From Opitutales bacterium (GTDB lineage: Bacteria; Verrucomicrobiota; Verrucomicrobiia; Opitutales; Opitutaceae): a DNA stretch of 45,531 nt. The notes beneath the pieces were generated by a model. The model did not search any database, was not told where the DNA came from, and saw nothing but the letters and a program-made list of their open reading frames with translations. This document shows positions 9,971 through 18,646 of the stretch, in pieces. The stretch lies in NCBI GenBank assembly GCA_018700525.1, contig JABITN010000106.1:1-45531 (forward strand), read 5' to 3'. A program made the position numbers and the translations under genes. Each line of letters begins with the position of its first letter. The stretch's first letter is position 1.

Positions 9971-12900
9971 CTAAGGAAGCTCGTGCACCTCGACCAACGC
10001 GATTCCGGAGTCGTCTGCGACATCATTCACAATCACCGTATACAATCCTGGTTGGAGCTCGCACACCATTGCCGCATCCTTGCTGCCTTCGTCCAGAATT
10101 GACGTATTCACTTGCCTCGAAGCCTCTGTAATAAGAAAGCCGTTTTGGTCTTCCCAATCATCGTTAGTCGCGATCACATCCTGTCCCTGATAAAGAATCA
10201 TACGAGGGTCTGGCAGTACTCCGGAAACATTTCGCTTAAGTAAATCCGGCCCCAGGGCACGAATAAGAACCCGTTTGGGGTCCTGACCCGTAATCACGAA
10301 TCCAGCAATTGCTACTTCTTGTCCAATCGAAGCTCGTACGCGGGTCGAGATATTGGCAAGGCGAGTCTCTATGCTTTCACTAGACGCATCGAACACTTCG
10401 ATCAAACCCAGTCCCGTTCCTCCATCAGCCCCAGATAACGCAACCGTATACAATCCGGGATCGAGCGTAGTCAGAATAGCCGACTCGCCAGAATCCACAG
10501 GAGGCACAGCTCCAACGCTGAGGCCAACCGATTCAACTGTTGCCCAATTCGGTTCTTCAAGCCAGTTATCTTGCGACACAATTAGCTGCCCCTTCCAGTC
10601 ACGAAGCGTCAACTTCGGATCCGCAAGCACAGCTTCGATATTCGATTCAGGAGATTCCATTGACTTGCCAAGTCCACGGATGAGTACCTGTCGAGGCTGA
10701 GAACCCGCAATAATAAACCCTGCAATCATCACCTCCGCGTCAAGCCCCACGTAACCTCGAGTCGAGATATTCACGAGCGCTTCTCGAATCATCCGTACCC
10801 GAGTAGAGCCCACCAATATCGTGCCATTGGAATTAGCCACTTCAACCGAATAGGAACCTTCGGCCACCGAATTCATTGACTCGATTAGCAAGGAGCTGGA
10901 ATCGAAACCTAAAAGAGCACTTCCGTCCTTGAACCACTGATACGAAATGTCCGTTTCGTCCTCAACCTGAATACTCAGCTCCATTCGCGTTCCTTCGACT
11001 GCTTTCTTCTCGATAGGTAAAGGCGAAGCAATCGGCGCCCCCGGTCGGGGTTCGATATCCAAAACATGCAAATACAGCCCTATACCGGCTTCGTTGGTAG
11101 CCTCGATCAATACCTCGAAACGACCCGACTGCAATGGCGTCCCCGAAACAACGCCAGTGCTCTCATCGAGCGATAGGCCCGCAGGCAGTCCGTTCGCCGC
11201 GAACAATGTCGGATTGCGGGTAGCCGCAATAGTGAACTCAATAGTGTCTCCCGCAATCGCTTCGAATGTACCCGGATCGGCAATCACCGGCGTTAACCAA
11301 CTCGGGTCCTCTTCGACCGAAATCGTCAATCGCGCCAGGCCATAGCTGCGGTCGGCTCGAAAGTCGTTTCCATCGACCGCAATATAATAAACCTCGCCAA
11401 CTTCCACGTCAAAAGCCACGCGGCTCGAAAGGGCCCCGCCACTATCGTCGTTTTCCACCAGGACGTTTAGCCCCCCAATCGATTGACCGTCATACACCGC
11501 CAATACAGTATCGAAGTCGCTCCCGAAAGTAGCGATTTCCGCATGTCCGGAACGAGTCGCCTTCCAACGCCACCACAAAGATTGTCCACTAGCGCTACCG
11601 CCATGATTCGGTTCACCGCTTTCCTTAGTCGCTTGATTCGTAAAAGACACATCCTCAAACGTATCCGATACTACATTACGGGCGTCTTCCAGGTCGTCAC
11701 TCTCAGCCATAGCAACCGTCAACCCGATTTCGCCAAACCCTCCATTCCATCCGTCGACCGCAATCTTATACGTTTCCCCTTCTTGAGCGTAGAGCGTAAG
11801 GGCACTCGTCCAAACCCCAGTACGATCGTCATCGTCATTCGAAGCGATCAATTGAAGCTCGTCTAGACGTCCTCCAGTATAGACCGCCAACAGTGTATCG
11901 AAACTATTGCTAGCCGAGGTCGAGATAGTGACATTGCCGCTCAGAGGGGCCTTCCAGCTCCACCAGACCGACTTCGATCCAAATGTATTCGCCACATGAT
12001 CCGGTTCGCCAGACTCGCGAGTCGCAGCGATATTCTCGCTGGACGTCTTAACGTTGATCCCCTCGATCTCCAATGCATTTGCAAAATCGTCATTAACGAC
12101 CGTTTGGCCAAGACTGAGGCTTATGTTACCCGTAGCTCCGAGCAACCCATCAACCGCAATTCGATAAATCTGGCCCGCCTCCGCATTGAATCCTAACAAA
12201 GCCCCATTATGGCCTGGCGACACATCGCGGTCCTTCGCAACCAATTGAAGCGCATCCAATGTCTCCCCCTGATACACTGCTACCATCGTATTAAAGTCGC
12301 TTCCTGTCGACGATAGTTCCGCAAATCCGTCCGTATCCGCAGTCCAACTCCACCAAACGGATCGACCCGTACCTTCAGGATCATGAGGGCCTTCGCTTGC
12401 TTCCAAGGTCGCGGTCGAATTGAATCCAGATACTACCAAAGGTGAATTCTGAACCAATGTCGCGTTCGAAAAATCATCATTGAGAGGCTTGGGCATTTCC
12501 AATTCCAAGGCCCGCGAAATATTCAGGCGTCCCCCGACTCGGCAACGCCTCGCCAAACTTTCCAACGTATCCGTCGATGAATACAAGCGATTCAAAATCG
12601 TCGCCATCGATTCATCCGGAAAACGTGTTACGAGCAATGCAATCGCACCACTGACAAACGGTGTCGCCATCGATGTTCCGCTCAGAGCTCGATAATCGCT
12701 ATCCGAATTGAAATAGGTCGAATTAATCCCTACTCCCGGTGCAGCGAGCTCAACTTCTGATTCTCCATAATTCGCAAAGCTCGCGAACCCATCACGCTTA
12801 TCCGTTGCCGTGACGCTAACCACGTTGGGGTAAGCATAGGAGGACGGATAGTTTGGCTGATCATCATTGTTGCTACTCCCATTACCCGCGGATGCGATAA

Positions 12901-13858
12901 AGTAAATCCCCGCTTCGTTTGCCTGCTCGATAGCGTCGCCCAACAAAGGATTAAAATCCAAACCGCCCCAACTGCTATTGATAATACGAGCTCCCTGCTC
13001 ACGAGCGTAATTAATACATTCGATCGCATCCGCATCCGAACCCTCCCCTTCTGAGTCGAGAAACTTCAAAGCCATCAACTTCACATTCCAAGCAATCCCT
13101 GTGACTCCTACTCCGTTATTGCCGACCGCTCCGACGATCCCCGCCACATGAGTGCCGTGACCCAAATCATCCATCGGATCGCCCTCAGTTTCCGGAGTCC
13201 GATCGCCATTCGCTCCAACCGTATTAATCCCATGAACGTCATCGATGAACCCGTTGCCATCGTCATCCAATCCATTGCCCGCAACCTCACCGGAATTGAC
13301 CCACATGTTAGCAGCCAGGTCTTCGTGCGTGTATCGAATGCCCGAATCGAGAATAGCCACTACGACATCCGGCGCCTCGCTAACGACATCCCAAGCCTCG
13401 CTTGCGCTCACATCCGCTCCTACAATGCCGCCCAGTTGCCCAGAATTATTCATTCCCCACTGCTTTCCATCCTGAAGTAAGGCATCATTCGGTAAAACGG
13501 ACGCTTTTCGGATGTAATTGTAGGATACGGCCTCCAATAACCCCGAACGCTTATAAGCTGCTATCGCTTCTTCGAGAGATTGCTCATGCTCCAACTCGAC
13601 CAGCGCCAATCGCGGCAAAGTCGAAAATCTGCGTTTGATTCGTCCTTTGGCCTCTTTATGAGTTCTGAGCAAAGGAGCGAATCGACTTCCTGTCGACTGC
13701 GGTAAAATGAGATCGCCCCGCATTTTAATCAGCAATTCGCCAGCGACGACTTTGCGGCCGTAAGGATCAGTCGCTGTTTTATCCGCTCCAATGGCCAAGC
13801 TCGACCATACCGCAAAGAGCCAAAGGGCTCTCAAACTTTTTCTCCTCAATAAACTCAC
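9971..13858 (-). CDS. Secreted S8 subtilisin-like protease with PPC-like, Ig-like and C-terminal repeats
   Basis: A 1295-residue exported protease. A signal peptide (about 1-25) and a propeptide-like region (to about 125) precede the S8 domain, whose triad is D171 (LDSG), H234 (GHGTHVAG) and S396 (GTSMATP), with oxyanion Asn326. A DDDGNG loop (198-203) looks calcium-binding. Three similar beta domains follow, each with a WWSW or WWRW core and FDTLLAVY-type strands (PPC-like). Then come a putative-Ig/cadherin-like domain, an Ig-like domain (YQWFKDG), and two copies of a module reading NISTR...AGF.I.G...VLIR.LG. The start is GTG at 13858. The gene lies 19 bases after xerC. A role in degrading extracellular protein is likely. 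Confidence 0.9.
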   Translation of the reverse strand: MSLLRRKSLRALWLFAVWSSLAIGADKTATDPYGRKVVAGELLIKMRGDLILPQSTGSRFAPLLRTHKEAKGRIKRRFSTLPRLALVELEHEQSLEEAIAAYKRSGLLEAVSYNYIRKASVLPNDALLQDGKQWGMNNSGQLGGIVGADVSASEAWDVVSEAPDVVVAILDSGIRYTHEDLAANMWVNSGEVAGNGLDDDGNGFIDDVHGINTVGANGDRTPETEGDPMDDLGHGTHVAGIVGAVGNNGVGVTGIAWNVKLMALKFLDSEGEGSDADAIECINYAREQGARIINSSWGGLDFNPLLGDAIEQANEAGIYFIASAGNGSSNNDDQPNYPSSYAYPNVVSVTATDKRDGFASFANYGESEVELAAPGVGINSTYFNSDSDYRALSGTSMATPFVSGAIALLVTRFPDESMATILNRLYSSTDTLESLARRCRVGGRLNISRALELEMPKPLNDDFSNATLVQNSPLVVSGFNSTATLEASEGPHDPEGTGRSVWWSWTADTDGFAELSSTGSDFNTMVAVYQGETLDALQLVAKDRDVSPGHNGALLGFNAEAGQIYRIAVDGLLGATGNISLSLGQTVVNDDFANALEIEGINVKTSSENIAATRESGEPDHVANTFGSKSVWWSWKAPLSGNVTISTSASNSFDTLLAVYTGGRLDELQLIASNDDDDRTGVWTSALTLYAQEGETYKIAVDGWNGGFGEIGLTVAMAESDDLEDARNVVSDTFEDVSFTNQATKESGEPNHGGSASGQSLWWRWKATRSGHAEIATFGSDFDTVLAVYDGQSIGGLNVLVENDDSGGALSSRVAFDVEVGEVYYIAVDGNDFRADRSYGLARLTISVEEDPSWLTPVIADPGTFEAIAGDTIEFTIAATRNPTLFAANGLPAGLSLDESTGVVSGTPLQSGRFEVLIEATNEAGIGLYLHVLDIEPRPGAPIASPLPIEKKAVEGTRMELSIQVEDETDISYQWFKDGSALLGFDSSSLLIESMNSVAEGSYSVEVANSNGTILVGSTRVRMIREALVNISTRGYVGLDAEVMIAGFIIAGSQPRQVLIRGLGKSMESPESNIEAVLADPKLTLRDWKGQLIVSQDNWLEEPNWATVESVGLSVGAVPPVDSGESAILTTLDPGLYTVALSGADGGTGLGLIEVFDASSESIETRLANISTRVRASIGQEVAIAGFVITGQDPKRVLIRALGPDLLKRNVSGVLPDPRMILYQGQDVIATNDDWEDQNGFLITEASRQVNTSILDEGSKDAAMVCELQPGLYTVIVNDVADDSGIALVEVHELP

Positions 13859-13877
13859 AGTCAGCAGCTTATGATCA

Positions 13878-14855
13878 TTAAGCCCGTGGGTGAGCCTGGT
13901 TATAAACCGCCTTCAAGCGCCCCAAATTGACATGGGTGTAGATCTGAGTCGTCGAAAGCTTAGAATGTCCTAGGAGTTCCTGCACGAGTCTTAGATCGGC
14001 GCCATTATCTAAAAGATGAGTAGCATAAGAATGCCGTATTTTATGGGGAGTAATATCCATCGGAAGCTCTGCCAGCCTCAAGTACCGCTTCAGCATCAAT
14101 TGAACCTGCCGAGCCGACTGTTTTCGACCTTGTTTTCCGATGATCACGATGTCCCTAAAACCAGAGGCCGGTGCAAACTCGGTTTTCCACTTTCCAAGAA
14201 CCGCAAGCGCCATCTGACCAAGCGGACAGGTCCGGGATTTTCCGCCCTTTCCGACGATCCGAGCCACGCCCTCGTCAAAGCTAATATCACCATAGCTAAG
14301 TCCGACCAATTCGGACACTCGAAATCCCGCACCGTAGAGCAACTCCAGAATCAAGCGATCTCGCCAAGCGTCGAATGCCTCCAGTTCCTCAGCTTCAAGC
14401 AATTTCATTGGTCCATCCAGCAAGCTCAAAACCTGCTTCTCCGTTAGGAAAATCGGCAACTTTTTGGCCGGTTTTGGCAGGATCAACCCATCCAGCGGAT
14501 TCCGATCCAGCACGCCCTGGCGAATCCAATACTTAAAAAACGTCTTCAGCCCTGACGCGTAATTGCGCAAGGTCACCCGCCCTATCCTACTCTGCTCCTC
14601 GATCACGAAATCCCGAACGTCACGCAAAACAATCGATCCTAGCTCGCCATCCCAAGAGCCGCCCCTTTCCAAGTGACCGAAAAATCGTGCGATCGCTGTC
14701 GAGTAATTACGCGTCGTATATTCCGACAACTGACGCTCATGTACCAGATGCCTCAAAAACGACGACAGCCACTCCGCTTTCCAGCGGGCTGTCCCCTCCT
14801 CTTTTTCTAAATTCGTCGCTTTAATCGTTGCCGACACTGAAAGCGAGCGTCTCAA
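13878..14855 (-). CDS. xerC: Tyrosine recombinase XerC/XerD family
   Basis: A 325-residue tyrosine recombinase. The N-terminal SAM-like core-binding domain (about 24-115) and catalytic domain are complete: R179 in GFRVSE, K203 in GKGGK, H271 and R274 in HKIRHS, H297 in LGHS, and nucleophile Y306 in IYTH. Xer proteins resolve chromosome dimers at dif. Whether this is XerC or XerD cannot be settled from one copy. The likely start is TTG at 14855, whose bases overlap the mazG stop; a GTG at 14837 is the alternative. It is a housekeeping-type gene in a mazG-xerC-protease run, with no neighbouring integration site, so an integrase role is less likely. Confidence 0.85.
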   Translation of the reverse strand: MRRSLSVSATIKATNLEKEEGTARWKAEWLSSFLRHLVHERQLSEYTTRNYSTAIARFFGHLERGGSWDGELGSIVLRDVRDFVIEEQSRIGRVTLRNYASGLKTFFKYWIRQGVLDRNPLDGLILPKPAKKLPIFLTEKQVLSLLDGPMKLLEAEELEAFDAWRDRLILELLYGAGFRVSELVGLSYGDISFDEGVARIVGKGGKSRTCPLGQMALAVLGKWKTEFAPASGFRDIVIIGKQGRKQSARQVQLMLKRYLRLAELPMDITPHKIRHSYATHLLDNGADLRLVQELLGHSKLSTTQIYTHVNLGRLKAVYNQAHPRA

Positions 14856-15520
14856 CTTACCGTCTCAGATGCAAGGGCTTCCGTTTCGTCCTGAACGCGA
14901 CGCGCATAACGCCTCACCGCCGATTCCGGATCGATCCCCTTAGTCCGACACGCAGCCGCTATCTCGAACAACAACGCTCCTGTCGTTTCCTCGTCCAAGC
15001 TCTCAGCCATCTCAGCGATCGAATCCCGTTCGACCAATTCACCTGTCGGCAAATCCTTCTTTTCAATCTGCTTGAAAATATCCACCGCGAACATCAATGC
15101 GGGCAACGAAGGCGGCAAATCCTTAAAAACCGATTCCGAGACCGGCTTGTTTTTCTTTTCCTGAGCCTTGATCTCGTCCCACTGATGCAGCACCTGATCC
15201 GACGAATAGAGCGACTTGTCCCCAAACACATGAGGATGTCGGCGAATCAACTTATCATTCACCTCCTTTGCCACCGCTTCGAAATCGAAATGCTTCGACT
15301 CCTTCGCAAGCTGGGAATGAAAAACGACCTGAAGCAACACATCCCCAAGCTCCTCTCGCATGTGGTCCATATCGAGCGTGTCGATTGTCTCCAAGAGCTC
15401 GCTACATTCGTCCACCAAACATTCAGCGATCGATTGATGATCTTGCTCTAAGTCCCAAGGGCAACCGTCAGGGGCTCTCAATCGAGCCATCGTCGTCAGT
15501 AAATCGTCTATTGAACTCAC
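14852..15520 (-). CDS. mazG: Nucleoside triphosphate pyrophosphohydrolase MazG
   Basis: A MazG-family enzyme that hydrolyses NTPs and dNTPs to monophosphate and pyrophosphate, cleaning the nucleotide pool. The conserved opening LLTTMARLRAPDGCPWDLEQ and the metal-binding EECSE-like segment (DECSELLE), with EELGDVLLQVVFH after it, mark the first MazG domain. RRHPHVFGD leads into the second half. I place the start at the GTG at 15520 (222 residues), because homology begins there. An in-frame TTG at 15592 would add a Cys-rich extension and leave only 24 bases before divergent trpC. The stop overlaps the xerC start. Confidence 0.9.
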   Translation of the reverse strand: MSSIDDLLTTMARLRAPDGCPWDLEQDHQSIAECLVDECSELLETIDTLDMDHMREELGDVLLQVVFHSQLAKESKHFDFEAVAKEVNDKLIRRHPHVFGDKSLYSSDQVLHQWDEIKAQEKKNKPVSESVFKDLPPSLPALMFAVDIFKQIEKKDLPTGELVERDSIAEMAESLDEETTGALLFEIAAACRTKGIDPESAVRRYARRVQDETEALASETVS

Positions 15521-15616
15521 GCCGATACATGTACGAAACACCCCACCACAAGCGCAAATACAATCCTCGACAGCTCGAATGCTTCCTACCAATGTGGCCG
15601 CTTCAAAACGCCTGAC

Positions 15617-16408
15617 ATGGATAAATTAAGCGAAATAATGGATTGGAAACGCCGCGAAATCGCGGAGCGCATTCGCGTAGTCCATGACTCCGAATTAGCA
15701 CCCTTCGGAACGTCCCTCCCGCAAGGCCGTTTCCTCCAGGCCCTCCAAGCGCCTTCCGGCTTAGCCGTAATCTCCGAGATTAAACGCCGCTCGCCATCCG
15801 CCGGACAAATCAAAGCCCTAGGCCCCTCTACCGAACAAGCCGACACCTACCTCGCCTCCGGCGCCGACTGCCTTTCCATCCTCACCGACCAAAAATACTT
15901 CGGCGGAGAACTCGCAGATCTCGAAAGCGTCACTCAAAAATTCACTGAGGAAAACCGAGGAATTCCCTGCCTTCGCAAAGACTTCATGGTTCACCCTATA
16001 CAAGTCCTCGAAGCCGCCCAAGCCGGAGCATCGGCTATTCTAATCATCGTTCGTGCCTTGAGCGACGATGAGATGAAATCCCTACGCGCCGCAGCCGACC
16101 TCGCCGGACTAGATGCTCTATATGAAATTCATAGCGAACCGGAACTCGGACGAGCAGTCGCCCATGACGCCCGCATCATCGGCGTCAACAATCGCGACCT
16201 TGCCATTTTTAAAACAGACTTGGCGTTCTCCGAACGACTTATTCCCCTCTTTCCCCAAGACGTAATCGCCGTCTCGGAAAGCGGCATCTGGAACGGCAAA
16301 GACGCACGACGTGTCCGCGCTGCAGGAGCAAAAGCCATCCTTGTCGGAGAAGCGCTCATGAAAGCCGACTCGACAAGCGATCTCATTAGCGACTTTCACC
16401 AAGCCTAG
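15617..16408 (+). CDS. trpC: Indole-3-glycerol phosphate synthase
   Basis: A 263-residue TIM barrel that converts 1-(2-carboxyphenylamino)-1-deoxyribulose-5-phosphate to indole-3-glycerol phosphate in tryptophan synthesis. The family motifs are intact: SEIKRRSPS (53-61; Glu54, Lys56), LRKDFM (119-124; Lys121), YEIHSE (169-174; Glu170), NNRDL (191-195) and SESGIW (220-225). It is a stand-alone trpC without a fused TrpF. No other trp gene is nearby. The rsmA gene starts only two bases after its stop, so the two are cotranscribed. Confidence 0.95.
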   Translation: MDKLSEIMDWKRREIAERIRVVHDSELAPFGTSLPQGRFLQALQAPSGLAVISEIKRRSPSAGQIKALGPSTEQADTYLASGADCLSILTDQKYFGGELADLESVTQKFTEENRGIPCLRKDFMVHPIQVLEAAQAGASAILIIVRALSDDEMKSLRAAADLAGLDALYEIHSEPELGRAVAHDARIIGVNNRDLAIFKTDLAFSERLIPLFPQDVIAVSESGIWNGKDARRVRAAGAKAILVGEALMKADSTSDLISDFHQA

Positions 16409-16410
16409 AG

Positions 16411-17238
16411 ATGAGCTCGCCGCTGTCGCCCTCGGAAACGCGAGCTTTGCTCGAACGGATCGAGCATCGCCCAATCCGCAAGCTCGGGCAAAACTTCCTC
16501 ATCGACGGCAATATCGTGCGTAAGTCGCTGGAGCTCGCCAAAATTCAAACCGGCGACACCGTCATCGAAATTGGCCCCGGCCTCGGCACTCTCACCCGAG
16601 CACTGCTAAATGCAGGCGCTACGGTCTATGCGATCGAAAAAGACAAACGACTCGCAGCGCACATACTCTCCATGGAAGCCGAATTTGAAAACCGCCTTCA
16701 CCTTCTCGAAGGAGACGCAATGGATGAGCCGCGCGCGGGGTTACCTGAAAATTCCGATCCCTTCAAAATCGTCGCCAACCTACCCTACGCCATTTCCACG
16801 CCTTGGATGGAAGCCATCATAAACGGCCCTGCTCCTCAAAGCATGACCCTCATGCTGCAAAAAGAAGCGGCCCAACGCTTCGTAGCCCAATCCGGCAGCA
16901 AACAACTCGGAGCTATAAGCATCTTCCTGCAAGCAGCCTTCGAAACTCCTACCTCGCACGATGTCGCCGCGAGCTGCTTCTACCCCAAACCAGACGTCGG
17001 TTCTCGCCTGCTAAACCTTGAAGCTAAACCAACCCCCTTCTACTTTACCAAAGAAGACCGGATCCTCATACGCGACCTATTCAATCAACGCCGCAAACAA
17101 ATCAGCTCCCTCCTAAAAAAACACCCCGCTCCCAGAGCCGCCCTTTGGCTGACTCAACTCGACTTGCTAAACATTGACCTCCAATCCCGGCCCGAACAAA
17201 TCGCCCTAGAAATCTGGATACAACTCGGGCAAACTTGA
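16411..17238 (+). CDS. rsmA: 16S rRNA (adenine(1518)/(1519)-N6) dimethyltransferase
   Basis: A 275-residue RsmA/KsgA enzyme. It dimethylates two adjacent adenines in the 3' hairpin of 16S rRNA with S-adenosylmethionine. The diagnostic GQNFL (26-30), SAM loop VIEIGPGLGTLT (51-62) and catalytic NLPYA (123-127) are all present, followed by the helical C-terminal domain. Length is normal. It follows trpC by two bases. Downstream is a 260-base gene-poor region with repeats and hairpins, where its transcript probably ends. Confidence 0.95.
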   Translation: MSSPLSPSETRALLERIEHRPIRKLGQNFLIDGNIVRKSLELAKIQTGDTVIEIGPGLGTLTRALLNAGATVYAIEKDKRLAAHILSMEAEFENRLHLLEGDAMDEPRAGLPENSDPFKIVANLPYAISTPWMEAIINGPAPQSMTLMLQKEAAQRFVAQSGSKQLGAISIFLQAAFETPTSHDVAASCFYPKPDVGSRLLNLEAKPTPFYFTKEDRILIRDLFNQRRKQISSLLKKHPAPRAALWLTQLDLLNIDLQSRPEQIALEIWIQLGQT

Positions 17239-17248
17239 TTGCAGGCTC

Positions 17249-17433
17249 TTAGAAAGTGTCTAATATTTCGTTATTAACCCTATTCGCGTATCTTTCATTA
17301 GAGTTTTCTATTTTAAGCCGTCTCGCTGAGGCGACTTTACCATCATCGGCGGGTCAGCGACCCGCCCGACAGTTCGATTCACGCGAGAAATAATTTATCG
17401 GCCCCTCTTTTAGAAGCTGTCTAATAAACGTTT
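17249..17433. repeat. Pair of about 20-base semi-palindromic direct repeats
   Basis: TTAGAAAGTGTCTAATA (17249-17265) recurs as TTAGAAGCTGTCTAATA (17410-17426) in the same orientation, with two mismatches; similarity continues one to three bases upstream. Each copy is itself an inverted repeat, TTAGA-N5-TCTAA. They bracket about 145 bases without a gene. They could be ends of a degenerate mobile element, a miniature element or protein-binding sites. Confidence 0.5.
17348..17366. terminator. GC-rich hairpin between rsmA and the lexA operon
   Basis: GGCGGGTC (17348-17355) pairs perfectly with GACCCGCC (17359-17366) around a three-base loop. A smaller hairpin (TCGC/GCGA, near 17322-17333) lies just upstream. 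There is no T-run on either side. It may be a REP-type element or a bidirectional end point for the converging rsmA and lexA transcripts. Confidence 0.4.
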
Positions 17434-17504
17434 TCGATGTAACCACGCGAAGAACTCGCCTAGTCAAAAAACTCACCAATTCGTAAAACCGCTCCGAACC
17501 GTAA

Positions 17505-17681
17505 TCAAGCGGAATTAGCAGATCCAAGCTCTGTTTTCCCTCTTAGCAACCAGCCACCATTGGCAAAAAGCATCCAACGCTGCCGACGGCTACGATCTCG
17601 GTCCGACACGTCCAATAAGCGACGTAACATGTTTTCGCTACGGCTATCCTCCATTATTATTTCCTTATATTGCTTGTTCAT
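17505..17681 (-). CDS. Small basic protein, third gene of the lexA operon
   Basis: This 58-residue frame starts at the ATG at 17681 and has a strong GGAGGAG ribosome-binding site at 17686-17692, four bases upstream. Only one base separates it from the stop of the preceding 89-residue gene. The sequence is unrecognised. It opens with Lys, Glu and Ile residues and continues with an Arg-rich centre (RDRSRRQRW, 28-36), an aromatic patch (WMLFANGGWLL, 36-46) and a polar end. It has no signal peptide or convincing membrane helix. Its position downstream of lexA suggests SOS-controlled expression. The main evidence is the ribosome-binding site and the tight spacing, so function is unknown. Confidence 0.5.
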   Translation of the reverse strand: MNKQYKEIIMEDSRSENMLRRLLDVSDRDRSRRQRWMLFANGGWLLRGKTELGSANSA

Positions 17682-17682
17682 A

Positions 17683-17952
17683 TCACTCCTCCGTCAATTT
17701 GTATTTCTGTTCCAGATAAACTATTAATTCTTCAATTCTCGAGACACGTTCACTTTGAGAGCCAACTCTCTCTCCATAAGCGGTCCCCGGTTCCATCGCG
17801 ACAATTTGGCGCCCCAGCACTTCCTGATATGCTTCCCTCGAACGCCGACGGCTATCGACAGCAACTGTCTCGCGAGAGACAGGCCGTTGCCGATAAACCA
17901 TTGCTTCCCCTCTATGAGGTGCGACCGAGATTTCCGACCCAACCCCAAGCAT
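17683..17952 (-). CDS. Small hypothetical protein coupled to lexA
   Basis: An 89-residue protein whose ATG at 17952 shares a base with the lexA stop (TGATG), a typical reinitiation arrangement. The product is unrecognised. It has an Arg-rich middle (DSRRRSREAY, 33-42) and a C-terminal stretch with heptad-like hydrophobics (VSRIEELIVYLEQKYKL, about 70-86) that could form a short coiled coil. No signal peptide or known domain is seen. It is followed at once by another small gene. As part of a lexA transcript it would rise after DNA damage; a role as a damage-response modulator, for instance of division or polymerase activity, is only a guess. Confidence 0.6.
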   Translation of the reverse strand: MLGVGSEISVAPHRGEAMVYRQRPVSRETVAVDSRRRSREAYQEVLGRQIVAMEPGTAYGERVGSQSERVSRIEELIVYLEQKYKLTEE

Positions 17953-18557
17953 CAAAACGCCCTCCGTATTAATGCTACCATGACTCCTTGCACGACGAGT
18001 TCCATCGCCGGAATCAAATCAGGATAGGCCGAGTTCTCTGCCTTCAAAAAAGGCCGCCCCTCCCTCATGATAAAACACTTCAACGTCGTCTCCCCGTCAA
18101 TCAAAGCCGCAACCACATCCCCATCACGCGGCTCCTTATATTCGAGAATGACGACATCTCCTTCTTGGATATGAGCGTCTATCATAGAATCCCCACGAAC
18201 CGTTAGAGCGAACGTCCGAGCCGAATCGGAAACTCCGATCGACGCCAAATCCACCCCAACTCCACCTTCTGCGACCGCATCGCCATAAGTTGGCATCCCA
18301 GCCGGAATACTCCCCAAAAGCGGAATTGAACTAAAGCTATCCGTATTTACAGGAAGTAAATCCCCAGGCAAGCGACGCAGAAATCCCTTTCGCTCCAAAG
18401 CCTTCAAATGATTAACCGCAGCCGTCTGGCTAGCGAAACCAAAGAAACGTTGAATCTCGCGCGTCGACGGCATGCGACCCAACTCGGAGCGACGCCTTTG
18501 GACGAAATCCATAATCTCCCGCTGCCGTTTTGTGAGCAAATCCTTAAATGTGTTCAT
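17952..18557 (-). CDS. lexA: LexA SOS repressor
   Basis: A LexA repressor of about 201 residues, numbered here from the longer start at 18566 (204 residues). A winged-helix DNA-binding domain (about 8-70, LTKRQREIMDFVQ at its start) is followed by the self-cleaving S24 domain. The cleavage site Ala89-Gly90 (SIPAGMP), nucleophile Ser127 (GDSM) and general base Lys163 are all present. RecA-stimulated autocleavage is therefore expected to be normal. I prefer the fourth codon (18557) as start, because the predicted promoter would begin transcription near 18561. It leads a three-gene set with two small ORFs and has a palindrome over its start that probably binds LexA. Confidence 0.9.
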   Translation of the reverse strand: MNTFKDLLTKRQREIMDFVQRRRSELGRMPSTREIQRFFGFASQTAAVNHLKALERKGFLRRLPGDLLPVNTDSFSSIPLLGSIPAGMPTYGDAVAEGGVGVDLASIGVSDSARTFALTVRGDSMIDAHIQEGDVVILEYKEPRDGDVVAALIDGETTLKCFIMREGRPFLKAENSAYPDLIPAMELVVQGVMVALIRRAF

Positions 18558-18594
18558 GAACACCATTAAGATAGGTTGAATCGCCGCCTGTCAA
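18550..18594 (-). promoter_or_regulatory. lexA promoter with palindromic LexA-box candidate
   Basis: Minus strand: TTGACA (18594 to 18589), a 15-base spacer, then TATCTT (18573 to 18568). The predicted start point falls on a perfect 14-base palindrome, GTGTTCATGAACAC (18550-18563), which also contains the preferred start codon. From memory, verrucomicrobial LexA boxes are inverted TGTTC/GAACA half-sites. Here those halves are two bases apart, closer than the spacing I recall. The position fits autorepression. Confidence 0.5.
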
Positions 18595-18646
18595 AACCCA
18601 AAAACCTAAAAAAATTCTTTTTAGAAACGCTTATAACCAGGAAGCC

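Noticed and set aside
13878-14855. Integrase of a mobile island
   Set aside because: The Xer-type gene sits in a housekeeping run with mazG and has no tRNA, attachment repeats or phage/ICE genes nearby.
14828-15451. Plus-strand open frame of 207 codons opposite mazG
   Set aside because: The opposite strand encodes a complete MazG; this frame has no domain and overlaps the mazG-xerC junction.
17249-17433. Possible CRISPR-like repeat pair
   Set aside because: Only two copies, with 144 bases between and no spacer-sized periodicity or cas genes.
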